A stretch of 40,930 nucleotides of DNA from Methylovulum psychrotolerans (lineage in GTDB: Bacteria > Pseudomonadota > Gammaproteobacteria > Methylococcales > Methylomonadaceae). The notes beneath the pieces were generated by a model, which did no database searches, had not been told where the DNA came from, and was given only the letters and a program-made list of their open reading frames with translations. The stretch lies in assembly GCF_002923755.1 (NCBI RefSeq), contig NZ_PGFZ01000001.1, positions 136,770-177,699 on the forward strand, written 5' to 3'. A program made the translations under genes and the position numbers. Positions 7,852 through 16,111 of this stretch are shown piece by piece; the stretch's first letter is position 1, and each line of letters begins with the position of its first letter.

Positions 7852-8786
7852 TGTTATCTCGTTCAGCAGAACGCCTGTATTGGCTGGCGCGTTACATGGA
7901 GCGCACCGAAAACACCGCCAAATTGGTCAGTGTATATATGAACCTGCTCATGGATTTGCCCAAAGGGGTGGAAATGGGTTGGCAGCAACTGTTGCGCATC
8001 AACGGCTCGGAAAAGGAGTTTTACGAGAAATACAAATCCGCCAACGAGCGTAATGTGATCCGTTTTATGCTCGCCGATGACAGTTATTCCAGTTCGTTGT
8101 TTGCTTCCCTGAGTGCGGCGCGGGAGAATATCCGCACTACCCGCGAGCTGTTGCCGGATGAGGCGTGGGAGCAGGTCAACGAAATGTATCTGTGCAGCAA
8201 AAGCGAATTGGAGATTGTCGCCAACCGCCGCAGCCGGGTGTTGTTTTTAAAGAAGATCATTGAGGGTTGCCAACGTTTTAGCGGCCTGTTGTCCGGCTAT
8301 ATGAGCCACAACCACCCTTACCGCTTTATCCGCTTAGGCAGAAACCTAGAGCGCGCCGACATGACCAGCCGTATCTTAGATTTGGCCTCGCTGTTGTTGG
8401 CCGACTCGCGCAGCGACGAATTGCGCCAGTATGAGACGATTTTATGGATGAACATCCTGACCGCCCTCAATGCCCTGTTAATGTACCGCCAGCACGTCCG
8501 TAGCCGTGTTAAAGGCGATGATGTGCTCAACTATCTGCTGCTGGACAAAAACCTGCCGCGCTCGGTCGCCCGCTGTCTGGTGGAAATCTCCGAAAGCATC
8601 GCCCAACTGCCCAACAGCGACGCGCTGCCCCAACGGGTCGTCGAGATGGAAAACTATGTCCAAGCGATAGATACCCGTGAAGCCACGCAACTGCAACTGC
8701 GCGCCATTTTGGATGATTTGCAGAATAAGCTCGGTGGGCTGCATGGCAATATTGCCGATAATTGGTTTGCCCGGATGGAGGATTAG
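7851..8786 (+). CDS. Alpha-E domain protein (former DUF403)
   Basis: This all-helical protein of 311 residues starts MLSRSAERLYWLARYMERTE, the hallmark of the alpha-E family, and contains the matching internal repeat around NHPYRFIRLGRNLERADMT. Family members are nearly always encoded next to a circularly permuted ATP-grasp gene, as here (one-base overlap), and are thought to act with it in making or modifying a peptide-like compound. The function has not been demonstrated, so this is context inference. I chose the ATG at 7851 because the TAATG overlap and the conserved N-terminus fit. A strong GC palindrome at 8850-8876 follows. Confidence 0.9.
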   Translation: MLSRSAERLYWLARYMERTENTAKLVSVYMNLLMDLPKGVEMGWQQLLRINGSEKEFYEKYKSANERNVIRFMLADDSYSSSLFASLSAARENIRTTRELLPDEAWEQVNEMYLCSKSELEIVANRRSRVLFLKKIIEGCQRFSGLLSGYMSHNHPYRFIRLGRNLERADMTSRILDLASLLLADSRSDELRQYETILWMNILTALNALLMYRQHVRSRVKGDDVLNYLLLDKNLPRSVARCLVEISESIAQLPNSDALPQRVVEMENYVQAIDTREATQLQLRAILDDLQNKLGGLHGNIADNWFARMED

Positions 8787-8849
8787 GGCTAAGGCCTTGG
8801 GTTGCTTTTACGGGTGAGGGCGGCTCTGTGCTGGCAAGGTTTCCTCTTT

Positions 8850-8876
8850 GGAGCGCGGGCAAGATGCCCGCGCTCC
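8850..8876. repeat. REP-like palindrome after the alpha-E gene
   Basis: A perfect 12-bp stem (GGAGCGCGGGCA / TGCCCGCGCTCC) with a 3-nt loop lies 64 bp after the alpha-E stop codon. There is no T-tract. It resembles the intergenic palindromes common in GC-rich proteobacteria and could protect the 3' end of the transcript. Confidence 0.6.
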
Positions 8877-9110
8877 GAAACCCGTAGCTTTTGGCGTTTG
8901 TCTGTATTATTTCCTGCCGTAAATCCTCCCTGCTGCCCACCAACAAAATAGCTCCCGCCTCAAAAGCCATCCGTAAAAACGCCACCCGGCTGATGCCCAA
9001 CCATTTGGCGGTAGCACCAGATGACAGCTTGCCTTCTTTAAACAAGCGGATAGCGGCTTGTTTTTTTCAGATGATTTTTCATAATCTTCCGCGTTCAAAT
9101 GGATGCCCAT
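8877..9110 (-). pseudogene. Frameshifted UPF0175-family antitoxin-like gene
   Basis: Reading from an ATG at 9110, the frame gives MGIHLNAEDYEKSSEK; restoring one base in the A-run at 9060-9066 continues as KQAAIRLFKEGKLSSGATAK, WLGISRVAFLRMAFEAG and AILLVGSREDL. That is the arrangement of UPF0175 (helix-turn-helix-like antitoxin) proteins: a lead-in, a LFKEGKLS motif, then the recognition-like helix. The original stop is lost: the second frame runs on through the palindrome at 8850. No toxin gene is adjacent. A sequencing error in the homopolymer is a possible alternative to a true frameshift. Confidence 0.65.
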
Positions 9111-9147
9111 TAATAATTAATGTGGGTAATCTAGGGTCATGGTTCGT

Positions 9148-9178
9148 GGAGTGCCATGGCTAAAGACCATTGCACTCC
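9148..9178. repeat. Hairpin of family C (CCATTGCAC type)
   Basis: Twelve-base arms (GGAGTGCCATGG / CCATTGCACTCC, one mismatch) enclose a 7-nt loop CTAAAGA. Related hairpins with the same loop or its reverse complement lie at 36028-36048 and 36078-36102. It separates the antitoxin relic from the 3' end of the caspase gene. Confidence 0.6.
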
Positions 9179-9234
9179 TCCCGATGTGGCCTATCCGTTA
9201 ATGCAATACGCGCTTATTGCATTACCGGAATCGA

Positions 9235-12200
9235 TTACAGCGGCGGTTTGATCGGGGATTTGGCGGGCTGTTTATGGCGTATCCGGCCTATCACCACTAA
9301 GAGGGCGATAAAGCTGGCGATAACGGCGAGTTTTGCGAGGGGCGTTAGGTGGGGCCAGAAGTCTGGCTGAGGTGCCGGTAATGGGCTGGGTAGGGCGGTC
9401 GGGGTGTTGTTGCCGATAATAAAAGACAGGCCTTGTAAATCCTGCATCGGAAATTGTTCATACCCCCATTGTTTTAAGGTGATCTCCGGCACTTTGGCTT
9501 CGATATAGCCAGCTAGCTCGCCAATGTCGATTTGCGCGTCGGCGTTATGGTCGGCGTTTTTTAAGCCTTCTAAGAGCGCGTAAGTGAATACCCCGTGCTG
9601 GCCGTAACCTTCTAAGGCCATTTTATCGTCGGCAGTTAGCGCTAACACCGCGCGTCCGGTCGCCCGCATTAAGCGGCTGATGGCGGTTTTTTGCCCGATG
9701 CCTTGTAGGGTCGAAGGACTGGCGCTATAGGTGTCTAACAGCACCAGGGTTTTGGTGGCGGCAATTTGTGCCAAGAGGTCGCGCAAGCCTTGTTCGTCCA
9801 GGCTGCCTGTGCGCAGGGAGTCGGCGTTGGTGATGACGGTTTCCCAGGGGGCAAAGTGATAATTGCCGTCTACGGCTTGGCCGTGGCCAGCCAGATAGAG
9901 GATGAACACGTCTTGCGGCTGGACGCTGGCGGCTAGGGTTTTAAACGCGGCTTGCAGGTTGGCGAGGGTCGCGTCGCGGTTTAGTAAGGGCGGCAGGATG
10001 TTGAGTTTGTCGAATGCACCTTGGCCATGCTGTTGCAAGGCGGCGGTTATCGCTTGCGCGTCTTTATCCGCATAAGTCAGTTTTAAGGCGCGGTCGCGGT
10101 AGTCGCTGATGCCTAAAGCCAAGACGTGTAAGGTCACGGGCAGTTGCGGCTGGTCGATTTGCACGGCGGTGCTGAGGGTGCTGGAAGCGACTTTGTTGGC
10201 GGCATCGTAGGCGATGATTTCGACGCGGTTAACGCCGCTGGCTAAGGTGAATTGGCGTTTTAAGGCGGTTTGTCCGGCACTGCCGACCGGATGGCCCTCT
10301 TGCACCGCGCCGTTGATTTTGTAGATAATGTTGCCGATACCGCCGCCTTGGTCGGTGATTTGGAATTCTACTGTGTAGTCGGGGCTGGTTTGGTGGCTGT
10401 CGGCAGCGGACAGTAAAGTCAGTTGCGGTGGCAAGCCTTGGGCGAGGACCTGGCGGATGTCGCCGATCTCGCGTAAGGCGGTTTGGATGGCTTGTTCGTT
10501 GCCGTTGAGGCGTTGGCTGATTAAATCGGGGCGGTAAAAGCGTTTGCCCAGTTGTTGGGCGCGGATGAAGAGGCCTTCCTTATCGTCGCCTTGGTTCAGG
10601 TGGTAGCCGACCAGTTCCTCGGCGCCTGGGCTGGCGGCGTAAAAGCCTTCGGGTGTCCATAACACCCAGCGCTGGCCGTCGGCGTGGGGGAAAAAGGCCA
10701 GTTGTTCTGTGCCGTCTTGGGTACTGAACCAGCGTATTGTGCCGTCGCCAAAGGCTGCGACGGCGAAGCGGCCGTCAGGGCTGAGGTTGACCGCCCAGGC
10801 TACTTCGGGTGTGGCTGCCTGCCATTGCGGGCGGCCTTGTTGGTCAAAATAGCGTAACCGCCAGTCTGTGCCTAATAAAAAATGTCCGTCATCGGCACTG
10901 ATGGCGAGGCTGCGGGATATTTCGTTGGGTTTTAATTCAATCGGCTGGCGGTTAAACAGTGGCGTTAAGTAGTCTTCCCAGTTGGTGATGCGATAAGCTG
11001 AAGTAGTGGTTTTGGTGGCAAATAAGCTATCCGTGCCATTTTTGGGACGGTACGCTTGCTGATTGATATCGAAGAGGCGCGGGATGCCGTTGGCCGTAAA
11101 GCGTAGCACCGAAGCGGTGGGGTTTAAGTGCAAGCTATTTATTGGGTCAGCGCTCCGGTAATCGGTAATCAGGGCGGTTTTTTCCAGTAGCTTGTGGTTG
11201 CCGTCTAATAGCCCCCAAGTCGGGTCGGCTGTGCCATACACTAAGCTCCGGTCACGCAAGGGTAAAAAGTCCATCACCGTACTGTTGGTTAAGGCCACGC
11301 GCTGAGCCGCCCCGTGTCCGGCTTGCGGCCAACTGAGCAAAGGGCTTATGCCAGAGCCATCATCATAGCGTCCGCCCGCATACAAGGTTTGTCCGTCCGT
11401 TGACCAAGCGACTTTACTTAAATCATCATTATCCACGCCTTGGGTGTCGGGTGCGTAGGCCAGATGCAGATCGTCGGCGGACAGTACGTTCACCTTGGTG
11501 CTATCGGCAAAGCCTACAGCAATCTGGTGGCCGTCGGGCGAGAAGCGCGCCGCAAACGGCTCTTTGCCATCGGTTAATTTTTGCTTATGCAGTAATTGGA
11601 ACTGCGGGCTATACAGCCGGACAAAGCCATCATCGCTGCTGCTAACCAAGCGGCCTTGGTGGTCAAAGTCCAGCCAATAACTGTCATCGCTATAGGCCTT
11701 ATCGGCGGCGACTTCCTGTAAATTGGTCGTGTCATAAACGCGGATGCCGTTTGAGCCTTTTAAGCCCGCCGCCAAAAACTTGCCGTCAGGGGAATAGGCA
11801 AGATGGTTAACGCGACTAGGTAATGCGGCAATATGCCGTTGTAAGCGGCCACTGGCACGGTCAAATAAATAAATGTGTTCAGGAGAATCAGCACGCCCGG
11901 TAAAACCGCCGACCGCCACCTCCGTTCCGTCCGGCGACATCGCCGCCGCGTATAACTTGCCTTCATCGCCTTCGCCTATGGGTGGGCGTAGGATTTGTAA
12001 CAAAGCCCCGCTGTGCAAATCCCACACCCGTGCGGTTTTATCATAGGAAGCGGTGACCAAATAACGCTCTTGGGCATCTATGGCGATTCGGCTAATAGGT
12101 GCGGTGTGCATCCCAGTTTCTAGGCGTAAGAAGGGGGTGTCGGCAATTGGGCGGGAGGGGCTGGCGGTGGTTGGGTTACTTAAGCTAGTGAAGAGCAATA

Positions 12201-12246
12201 AATAAAACAAAACCGATAAGGCAAGGCGGAGGTGTGCGGCGGACAT
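9235..12246 (-). CDS. WD40-repeat protein with caspase-like (C14) domain lacking the catalytic cysteine
   Basis: This is a large membrane-anchored protein (1003 residues from the ATG at 12246; an in-frame GTG at 12255 is the alternative). In order it has an N-terminal hydrophobic signal or anchor (about 8-25); WD40-type repeats (about 40-560: HTAPISRIAIDAQERYLVTA, TARVWDLHSG, LAYSPDGKFLAAG, NLSPDGRFAVAAFGDGTIRW); a beta-sandwich segment (about 605-690); a caspase fold (about 695-890: LALGISDYRD, then LYLAGHGQ with His at about 788); an EF-hand-like loop DHNADAQIDIGEL (about 899-911); and a C-terminal membrane helix (about 965-985). In active bacterial caspases the cysteine follows in a D-[TA]-C-[HY]-SG motif; here the DNA reads DTYSAS (about 838-843) with no Cys. 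It is therefore probably a pseudo-caspase, as scaffold or sensor. The WD40 part suggests protein binding. The Mrr-like gene lies upstream on the same strand. Confidence 0.88.
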   Translation of the reverse strand: MSAAHLRLALSVLFYLLLFTSLSNPTTASPSRPIADTPFLRLETGMHTAPISRIAIDAQERYLVTASYDKTARVWDLHSGALLQILRPPIGEGDEGKLYAAAMSPDGTEVAVGGFTGRADSPEHIYLFDRASGRLQRHIAALPSRVNHLAYSPDGKFLAAGLKGSNGIRVYDTTNLQEVAADKAYSDDSYWLDFDHQGRLVSSSDDGFVRLYSPQFQLLHKQKLTDGKEPFAARFSPDGHQIAVGFADSTKVNVLSADDLHLAYAPDTQGVDNDDLSKVAWSTDGQTLYAGGRYDDGSGISPLLSWPQAGHGAAQRVALTNSTVMDFLPLRDRSLVYGTADPTWGLLDGNHKLLEKTALITDYRSADPINSLHLNPTASVLRFTANGIPRLFDINQQAYRPKNGTDSLFATKTTTSAYRITNWEDYLTPLFNRQPIELKPNEISRSLAISADDGHFLLGTDWRLRYFDQQGRPQWQAATPEVAWAVNLSPDGRFAVAAFGDGTIRWFSTQDGTEQLAFFPHADGQRWVLWTPEGFYAASPGAEELVGYHLNQGDDKEGLFIRAQQLGKRFYRPDLISQRLNGNEQAIQTALREIGDIRQVLAQGLPPQLTLLSAADSHQTSPDYTVEFQITDQGGGIGNIIYKINGAVQEGHPVGSAGQTALKRQFTLASGVNRVEIIAYDAANKVASSTLSTAVQIDQPQLPVTLHVLALGISDYRDRALKLTYADKDAQAITAALQQHGQGAFDKLNILPPLLNRDATLANLQAAFKTLAASVQPQDVFILYLAGHGQAVDGNYHFAPWETVITNADSLRTGSLDEQGLRDLLAQIAATKTLVLLDTYSASPSTLQGIGQKTAISRLMRATGRAVLALTADDKMALEGYGQHGVFTYALLEGLKNADHNADAQIDIGELAGYIEAKVPEITLKQWGYEQFPMQDLQGLSFIIGNNTPTALPSPLPAPQPDFWPHLTPLAKLAVIASFIALLVVIGRIRHKQPAKSPIKPPL

Positions 12247-12255
12247 GGCGGGCAC

Positions 12256-12539
12256 CGGGTGGTTAGGAAGTTGGCAAGCCCGCGTGACGGTGGGGCGGGG
12301 TAATACTTGGGGTTTTTATCATAAAACACCTGTGGTGGCAAGGGGCTATAGTGGCCCTTAATAGGTGGCGGCATGGGCTAGCGGGTAATCTTGGCATTCC
12401 CTTCGGCTACGCTCAGGGAACGGCCTTTCGGCTGCGCTTAGGGAGCGTTCGCTCAGAGGGCGGCAGGGATAAAAAGCTTAACTGATTAATGGGCGGTTAC
12501 TTATCCCCCCCGATGTGTAACACCTTCAAAAAGCCAAGC
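12256..12539. repeat. Intergenic region with TTCGGCT-CGCTCAGG palindromes
   Basis: Between the Mrr-like gene and the caspase gene, 12397-12420 forms an imperfect hairpin (TTCCC TTCGGCTACGCTCA GGGAA), immediately followed by diverged repeats of the same unit (TTTCGGCTGCGCTTAGGGAG, then GTTCGCTCAGAGGG) up to about 12460. The same unit recurs at 15996-16013, 20226-20247 and 34909-34927. It is a dispersed small repeat found only between genes in this window. Confidence 0.6.
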
Positions 12540-13325
12540 TTATTCCCGTTTGATGTTCATTATCATTCGGCACTTGGGGTAGTTGACGCAGCCCCAAAAT
12601 TCATTGCCGGCATTTTTGCCGGTTTTAGCGGTGCGCCTGACCATTTTGGTATCGCATCTTACGCACGTCGGGGTGGTGTAATCGCCTTGGGTGGCGATGT
12701 CGCCAAGGCGTTTTTTGTTGGTGTCGTCTAAGCCATTGATTAGGGCGATGAGTTCGTCGCTGTCGATTAACAGCAGGTTTTTGCCTTTGGCAAAGGCCAG
12801 CGCGGCTGAGGTGTATTCGGAGGTGGTCAGAAAAATCCCGTGTTTGACTTTCTCGGCCGCCATTACCCCGTAGAGCTCGCGGATCAGGTTGACCCCGATG
12901 GGTCTGCTCCAAGCTTTGCACTGCGCCACCGCAAACACCTTGCCTTCTGGGTTTTTGATGCGTATATCAATGCCGCCGTCTGCGCCTATGCAGGTGACTT
13001 CCGCCATGCAGTTTTTGATTCTCAGGTATTCCATGCAAATTTCTTCGTAACGCTTCCATTCTAAGGCGCGTAAAAAGGTTGTTGTCCAGTGGATGGCCAC
13101 CTCTTTGCGGTGTGGGGTGGGTGCTGGGGCGTTAGTGTGGGCGTTAGGCGTAAAGGCTTTTTTTAACGCCTGATGGTCACTAGATTTGGCGGTGGCTGTC
13201 CGTTGCGGCCTTGCTTTGCGCTTTGCCGTGTTGCGCCGCGTCGGTTTAGCGGCTTTTTTAACCCCTTTCACCAATACGTCTATGACGGCGATAACAACGA
13301 AACAAGTAATGATTAGGCTCCACAT
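12540..13325 (-). CDS. Membrane-anchored Mrr-like restriction endonuclease with C4 zinc finger
   Basis: The protein has an N-terminal membrane helix (WSLIITCFVVIAVIDVLV, about residues 2-19), a basic, alanine/threonine-rich linker (about 25-75), and a PD-(D/E)xK nuclease domain of the Mrr_cat type (about 80-195). The catalytic signature is clear: GADGGIDIRI supplies the acidic residue and FAVAQCKAW the QxK element. It ends with a topoisomerase-type C4 zinc finger, CVRC...CVNYPKC (about 222-256). Mrr-domain nucleases cut modified or foreign DNA; tethering to the membrane suggests surveillance of incoming DNA, but that is inference. The start is uncertain: ATG 13325 (261 residues) is chosen, and a TTG at 13388 would add a second hydrophobic segment. 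No methylase is adjacent. Confidence 0.85.
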   Translation of the reverse strand: MWSLIITCFVVIAVIDVLVKGVKKAAKPTRRNTAKRKARPQRTATAKSSDHQALKKAFTPNAHTNAPAPTPHRKEVAIHWTTTFLRALEWKRYEEICMEYLRIKNCMAEVTCIGADGGIDIRIKNPEGKVFAVAQCKAWSRPIGVNLIRELYGVMAAEKVKHGIFLTTSEYTSAALAFAKGKNLLLIDSDELIALINGLDDTNKKRLGDIATQGDYTTPTCVRCDTKMVRRTAKTGKNAGNEFWGCVNYPKCRMIMNIKRE

Positions 13326-13388
13326 GATAGTGATGTTTGTTAGGGTAATGGGAATGGCGATAAGCCCACAAAAAAACGGCGTGAGCAA

Positions 13389-13910
13389 TGTCGGGTCGTC
13401 TGTGGTGAATACGGGTTAAACCCCTATTATAAAGGTTTTAAAGCAAGCGCGGGGGATAGGATGACGGCTATGAAAAGCCGTCGGATTATGTGCTGGGTTG
13501 GTGATTTTTTAAGCGTAGCTTATCGATTTAAGCGCCAAATTGGGCGGCGATAGCCACGCTAATTGATCTTTGATGACAACCGCGTTAGGAACGTGCATGA
13601 AATAAAAGCTGTTGTCGGGGCGAAAGTATGGCAAGCCCCGCCCACCCCATTGCCCGCCTTACGCCGGATGGTAACGCCGATAGATCATCCCCATTAACTG
13701 GCGCTTTCGTAATACTGTCATTTTGCTTGGGTACACTAGGCTAGCTGCTACCTTGAGCAGGGCTAAAACGTTAACCGCCAAGCGATTGAAAAATCATGAC
13801 GACAGGGTTTGCCCCTATATTTTTCAATGTTTTTAGTCTGGCTGGGGGTGCGCAGTATAACGTGAAGCCTAGTATCAGGTTAATCCATCTACTATCAAAG
13901 GGGTTTATCG
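13389..13910. repeat. Intergenic region holding half of a family A repeat (A5)
   Basis: At 13587 a copy starts AGGAACGTGCATGAAATAAA and continues with a GCGAAAGTATGGCAAGCCCC block; this is the inverted right end of the family A element seen complete at 15841-16074. The other end is absent, so it is a solo half. A small hairpin (GACGGCT / AGCCGTC) lies at 13463-13482. The last 100 bp must contain the nucleotidase promoter, which I cannot pinpoint. Confidence 0.55.
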
Positions 13911-15818
13911 ATGTTGTTTAAAATGAAAAAATTAGTCTTGGGTTGTGCGTTAGCCGCCGCCTCTACTGGCGCGTTTGCCGCTACGTCTACCACGGTGCGG
14001 ATTATCGCTTTTAACGATTTTCACGGTAACTTGCAATCGCCGGGTAACTTCAGCATTCAGCCGGGCGGGTCGGGTACGGCGTTAATTTCCAAACCGTCCG
14101 GCGGGGTTGACTATTTGGCGGGATATGTCGAGTCTTTGAAAATCGGTTATCCTAATAACATCGTGGTTTCGGCAGGCGATTTGACGGGTGCCAGCCCGCT
14201 GATTTCCGGCGCTTTCCATGACGAACCGGCCATTGAAACCATGAACCTGTTGGGTTTGGAATTTAATGCCGTGGGCAACCATGAGTTTGATTATGGCCAA
14301 ACGGAAGTCCTGCGCAAACAACATGGCGGCTGTTATCCTAAGGGCGTAGTGGGTGTGGACACTTGTTTGGGTGCTACGTCAACAGCTACTCCTGTGCCGG
14401 TCGCCTATCCGTTTGAAGGCGCTAAATTTAAATATTTGTCCGCCAACGTTACCCGGCCTTCAGGAAAAACCTTGTTCCCGGCTTATGGCATTAAATCGTT
14501 TGACGCGCCATTAAACAAACTGACGGGCAAAGTGAAAGTGGCCTTTATCGGTATGACCTTGAAAGACACGCCGAGCATTGTCACCCCGACAGGTGTGGCT
14601 GGCCTGACCTTTAAAGACGAAATACAAACCGTTAACGCGCTGATTCCTGAATTACGCGCCAAAGGTGTGGAAAGTATTGTCGTCTTGATCCACCAAGGCG
14701 GTTTCCAAGGTTCAACCGGCCCTAACTACATCAACGATTGTTCGTTGGCTTCTAACGGTACGGCAGATGCCACCGCTTTGGAACCTTTGCGCAGTATTGT
14801 CAAAGGTTTGGATGACGCGGTCGATTTGGTCGTCTCTGGCCATACCCATACCGGTTACACTTGCCAATTGCCGAACAGCGTAGGCCGTAGCATTCCTGTT
14901 ACCCAAGGCGGAAACTATGGCCGGGTGCTGACGGCGATTGATTTGACGGTCGATACCAAAAGCCGTGATGTGATCGGCGCGTCGTTCAGCAACACGGTAG
15001 TTGACCGCAGCAATGTTGCCATTACCCCCAATGCGACTATCAAAAGTGTTGTCGATGCTTACGCGACTAACATCTCACCGATTGCCAACCAAGTCGTGGC
15101 CACTATCGCCGCGCCTGTGTTGAACAGTGATACCGCCAATGGCGGTACAGGTGAAAAACCGGCCGGAAATTTGATCGCTGACAGTATGTTGGCGGCAACA
15201 TCGCCTGTTAAATTTGGCGGTGCAGTCATCGCTTTCACTAATGCAGGCGGTGTGCGTGCCGATTATGCCAACAAAGCCATTCCGGCAGTCTACCCTTATA
15301 ACCTGACGTATGGCGATGCTTTTACGGTACAGCCGTTCGGCAACAATATGGTGACTATGACGGTTACTGCCCAGCAATTGAAAGACGCGCTGGAAATGCA
15401 GTTCCCAGGCAGCAACTGTGTTCTGCCTAGCGGTGTCAACGGCCAAATCCAACAACGGATTTTGCAGCCATCGAATGGCTTCAAATTTTCTTGGAGCGCG
15501 ACGGGCGCAAGCTGTAGCAAAATCCAAGACGTGAGCCTGACGACGTATGACAGCTTCGGCACGGTCAGCAATGTCGACCAAATCGTCAGTGCGGGTGTGG
15601 TACTGAACCCTAGCCAAACTTACCGGGTAACGGTTAACAGCTTTATGGCGACAGGCGGCGACGCTTTCGCGGTATTCAAATTAGGCACTAGCCGTTTGGG
15701 CGGCGCGCAAGATATTGATACGACGGCGGCTTATTTGGCGCAGTTTAAAGCCCCTAACCCTGCTTATGATCCAAGCGCGGCCAGTTTGCACACACCGCGT
15801 ATCGTTAAACTGCCTTAA
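13911..15818 (+). CDS. Exported bifunctional metallophosphatase / 5'-nucleotidase
   Basis: This UshA-like enzyme of 635 residues has a signal peptide (cleavage after GAFA, about residue 23), so it acts in the periplasm or outside the cell to remove phosphate from nucleotides. The calcineurin-like metal site is complete: FNDFHGN (about 34-40), SAGDLTGASP (about 86-95), GNHEFDYG (about 121-128), LIHQGG (about 259-264) and SGHTHTGY (about 305-312). The C-terminal 5'-nucleotidase substrate domain (about 390-600) is recognisable by NAGGVRADY and YGDAFTVQPFGNNMVTM. The start at 13911 follows AAAGGGG by a good spacing. It is monocistronic: a repeat element lies between its stop codon and the terminator at 16075-16105. 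Substrate specificity cannot be read from sequence alone. Confidence 0.92.
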   Translation: MLFKMKKLVLGCALAAASTGAFAATSTTVRIIAFNDFHGNLQSPGNFSIQPGGSGTALISKPSGGVDYLAGYVESLKIGYPNNIVVSAGDLTGASPLISGAFHDEPAIETMNLLGLEFNAVGNHEFDYGQTEVLRKQHGGCYPKGVVGVDTCLGATSTATPVPVAYPFEGAKFKYLSANVTRPSGKTLFPAYGIKSFDAPLNKLTGKVKVAFIGMTLKDTPSIVTPTGVAGLTFKDEIQTVNALIPELRAKGVESIVVLIHQGGFQGSTGPNYINDCSLASNGTADATALEPLRSIVKGLDDAVDLVVSGHTHTGYTCQLPNSVGRSIPVTQGGNYGRVLTAIDLTVDTKSRDVIGASFSNTVVDRSNVAITPNATIKSVVDAYATNISPIANQVVATIAAPVLNSDTANGGTGEKPAGNLIADSMLAATSPVKFGGAVIAFTNAGGVRADYANKAIPAVYPYNLTYGDAFTVQPFGNNMVTMTVTAQQLKDALEMQFPGSNCVLPSGVNGQIQQRILQPSNGFKFSWSATGASCSKIQDVSLTTYDSFGTVSNVDQIVSAGVVLNPSQTYRVTVNSFMATGGDAFAVFKLGTSRLGGAQDIDTTAAYLAQFKAPNPAYDPSAASLHTPRIVKLP

Positions 15819-15840
15819 GCGTTATTTTTGTTAGGGATGC

Positions 15841-16074
15841 CTTAAGAGCGTGCATAATAGGTAGGCGTTCCATTGCATCTCTGCGTGTTAAACCCCACCC
15901 CAGCCCTCCCCTTGGCAGGGGAGGGAGCAAATGACATCCCTGTTATACAAGCGAAAATCAAGGGAAAAATGCCCCTCCCCCTGCCAAGGGGAGCCCTTCG
16001 GCTTCGCTCAGGAGAGAGGGGGTTGCCGTACTTTCGCCTGATCAACAGATTTTATTTCATGCACGTTCCTTAAG
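15841..16074. repeat. Family A repeat, complete copy A2
   Basis: Terminal inverted repeats CTTAAGAGCGTGCATAAT (15841) and TTTCATGCACGTTCCTTAAG (ending 16074) bound a 234-bp element. Inside are the GGCGTTCCATTGCATCTCTG block, a C-rich core at 15893-15911 (G-quadruplex type on the minus strand), a second G/C-rich arm near 15972-15992 and a TTCGGCTTCGCTCAGG unit. It has no coding capacity and lies between the nucleotidase stop and its terminator. This is the best reference copy of the family in the window. Confidence 0.8.
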
Positions 16075-16105
16075 AAAGCCGCACCTTCGGGTGCGGCTTT
16101 TTTTT
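16075..16105 (+). terminator. Rho-independent terminator
   Basis: An 8-bp GC stem with a UUCG tetraloop (GCCGCACC TTCG GGTGCGGC, 16078-16097) is followed by eight T residues. It is oriented for plus-strand transcripts from the 5'-nucleotidase, 257 bp upstream. The strand-reversed read has only a short T-rich tail, so it may act weakly for the opposing gene too. Confidence 0.88.
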
Positions 16106-16111
16106 GGCCGC

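Noticed and set aside
8877-9110. Programmed -1/+1 frameshifting at the A-run of the UPF0175-like gene
   Set aside because: The downstream frame has lost its own stop and runs into a palindrome, which fits decay better than recoding.
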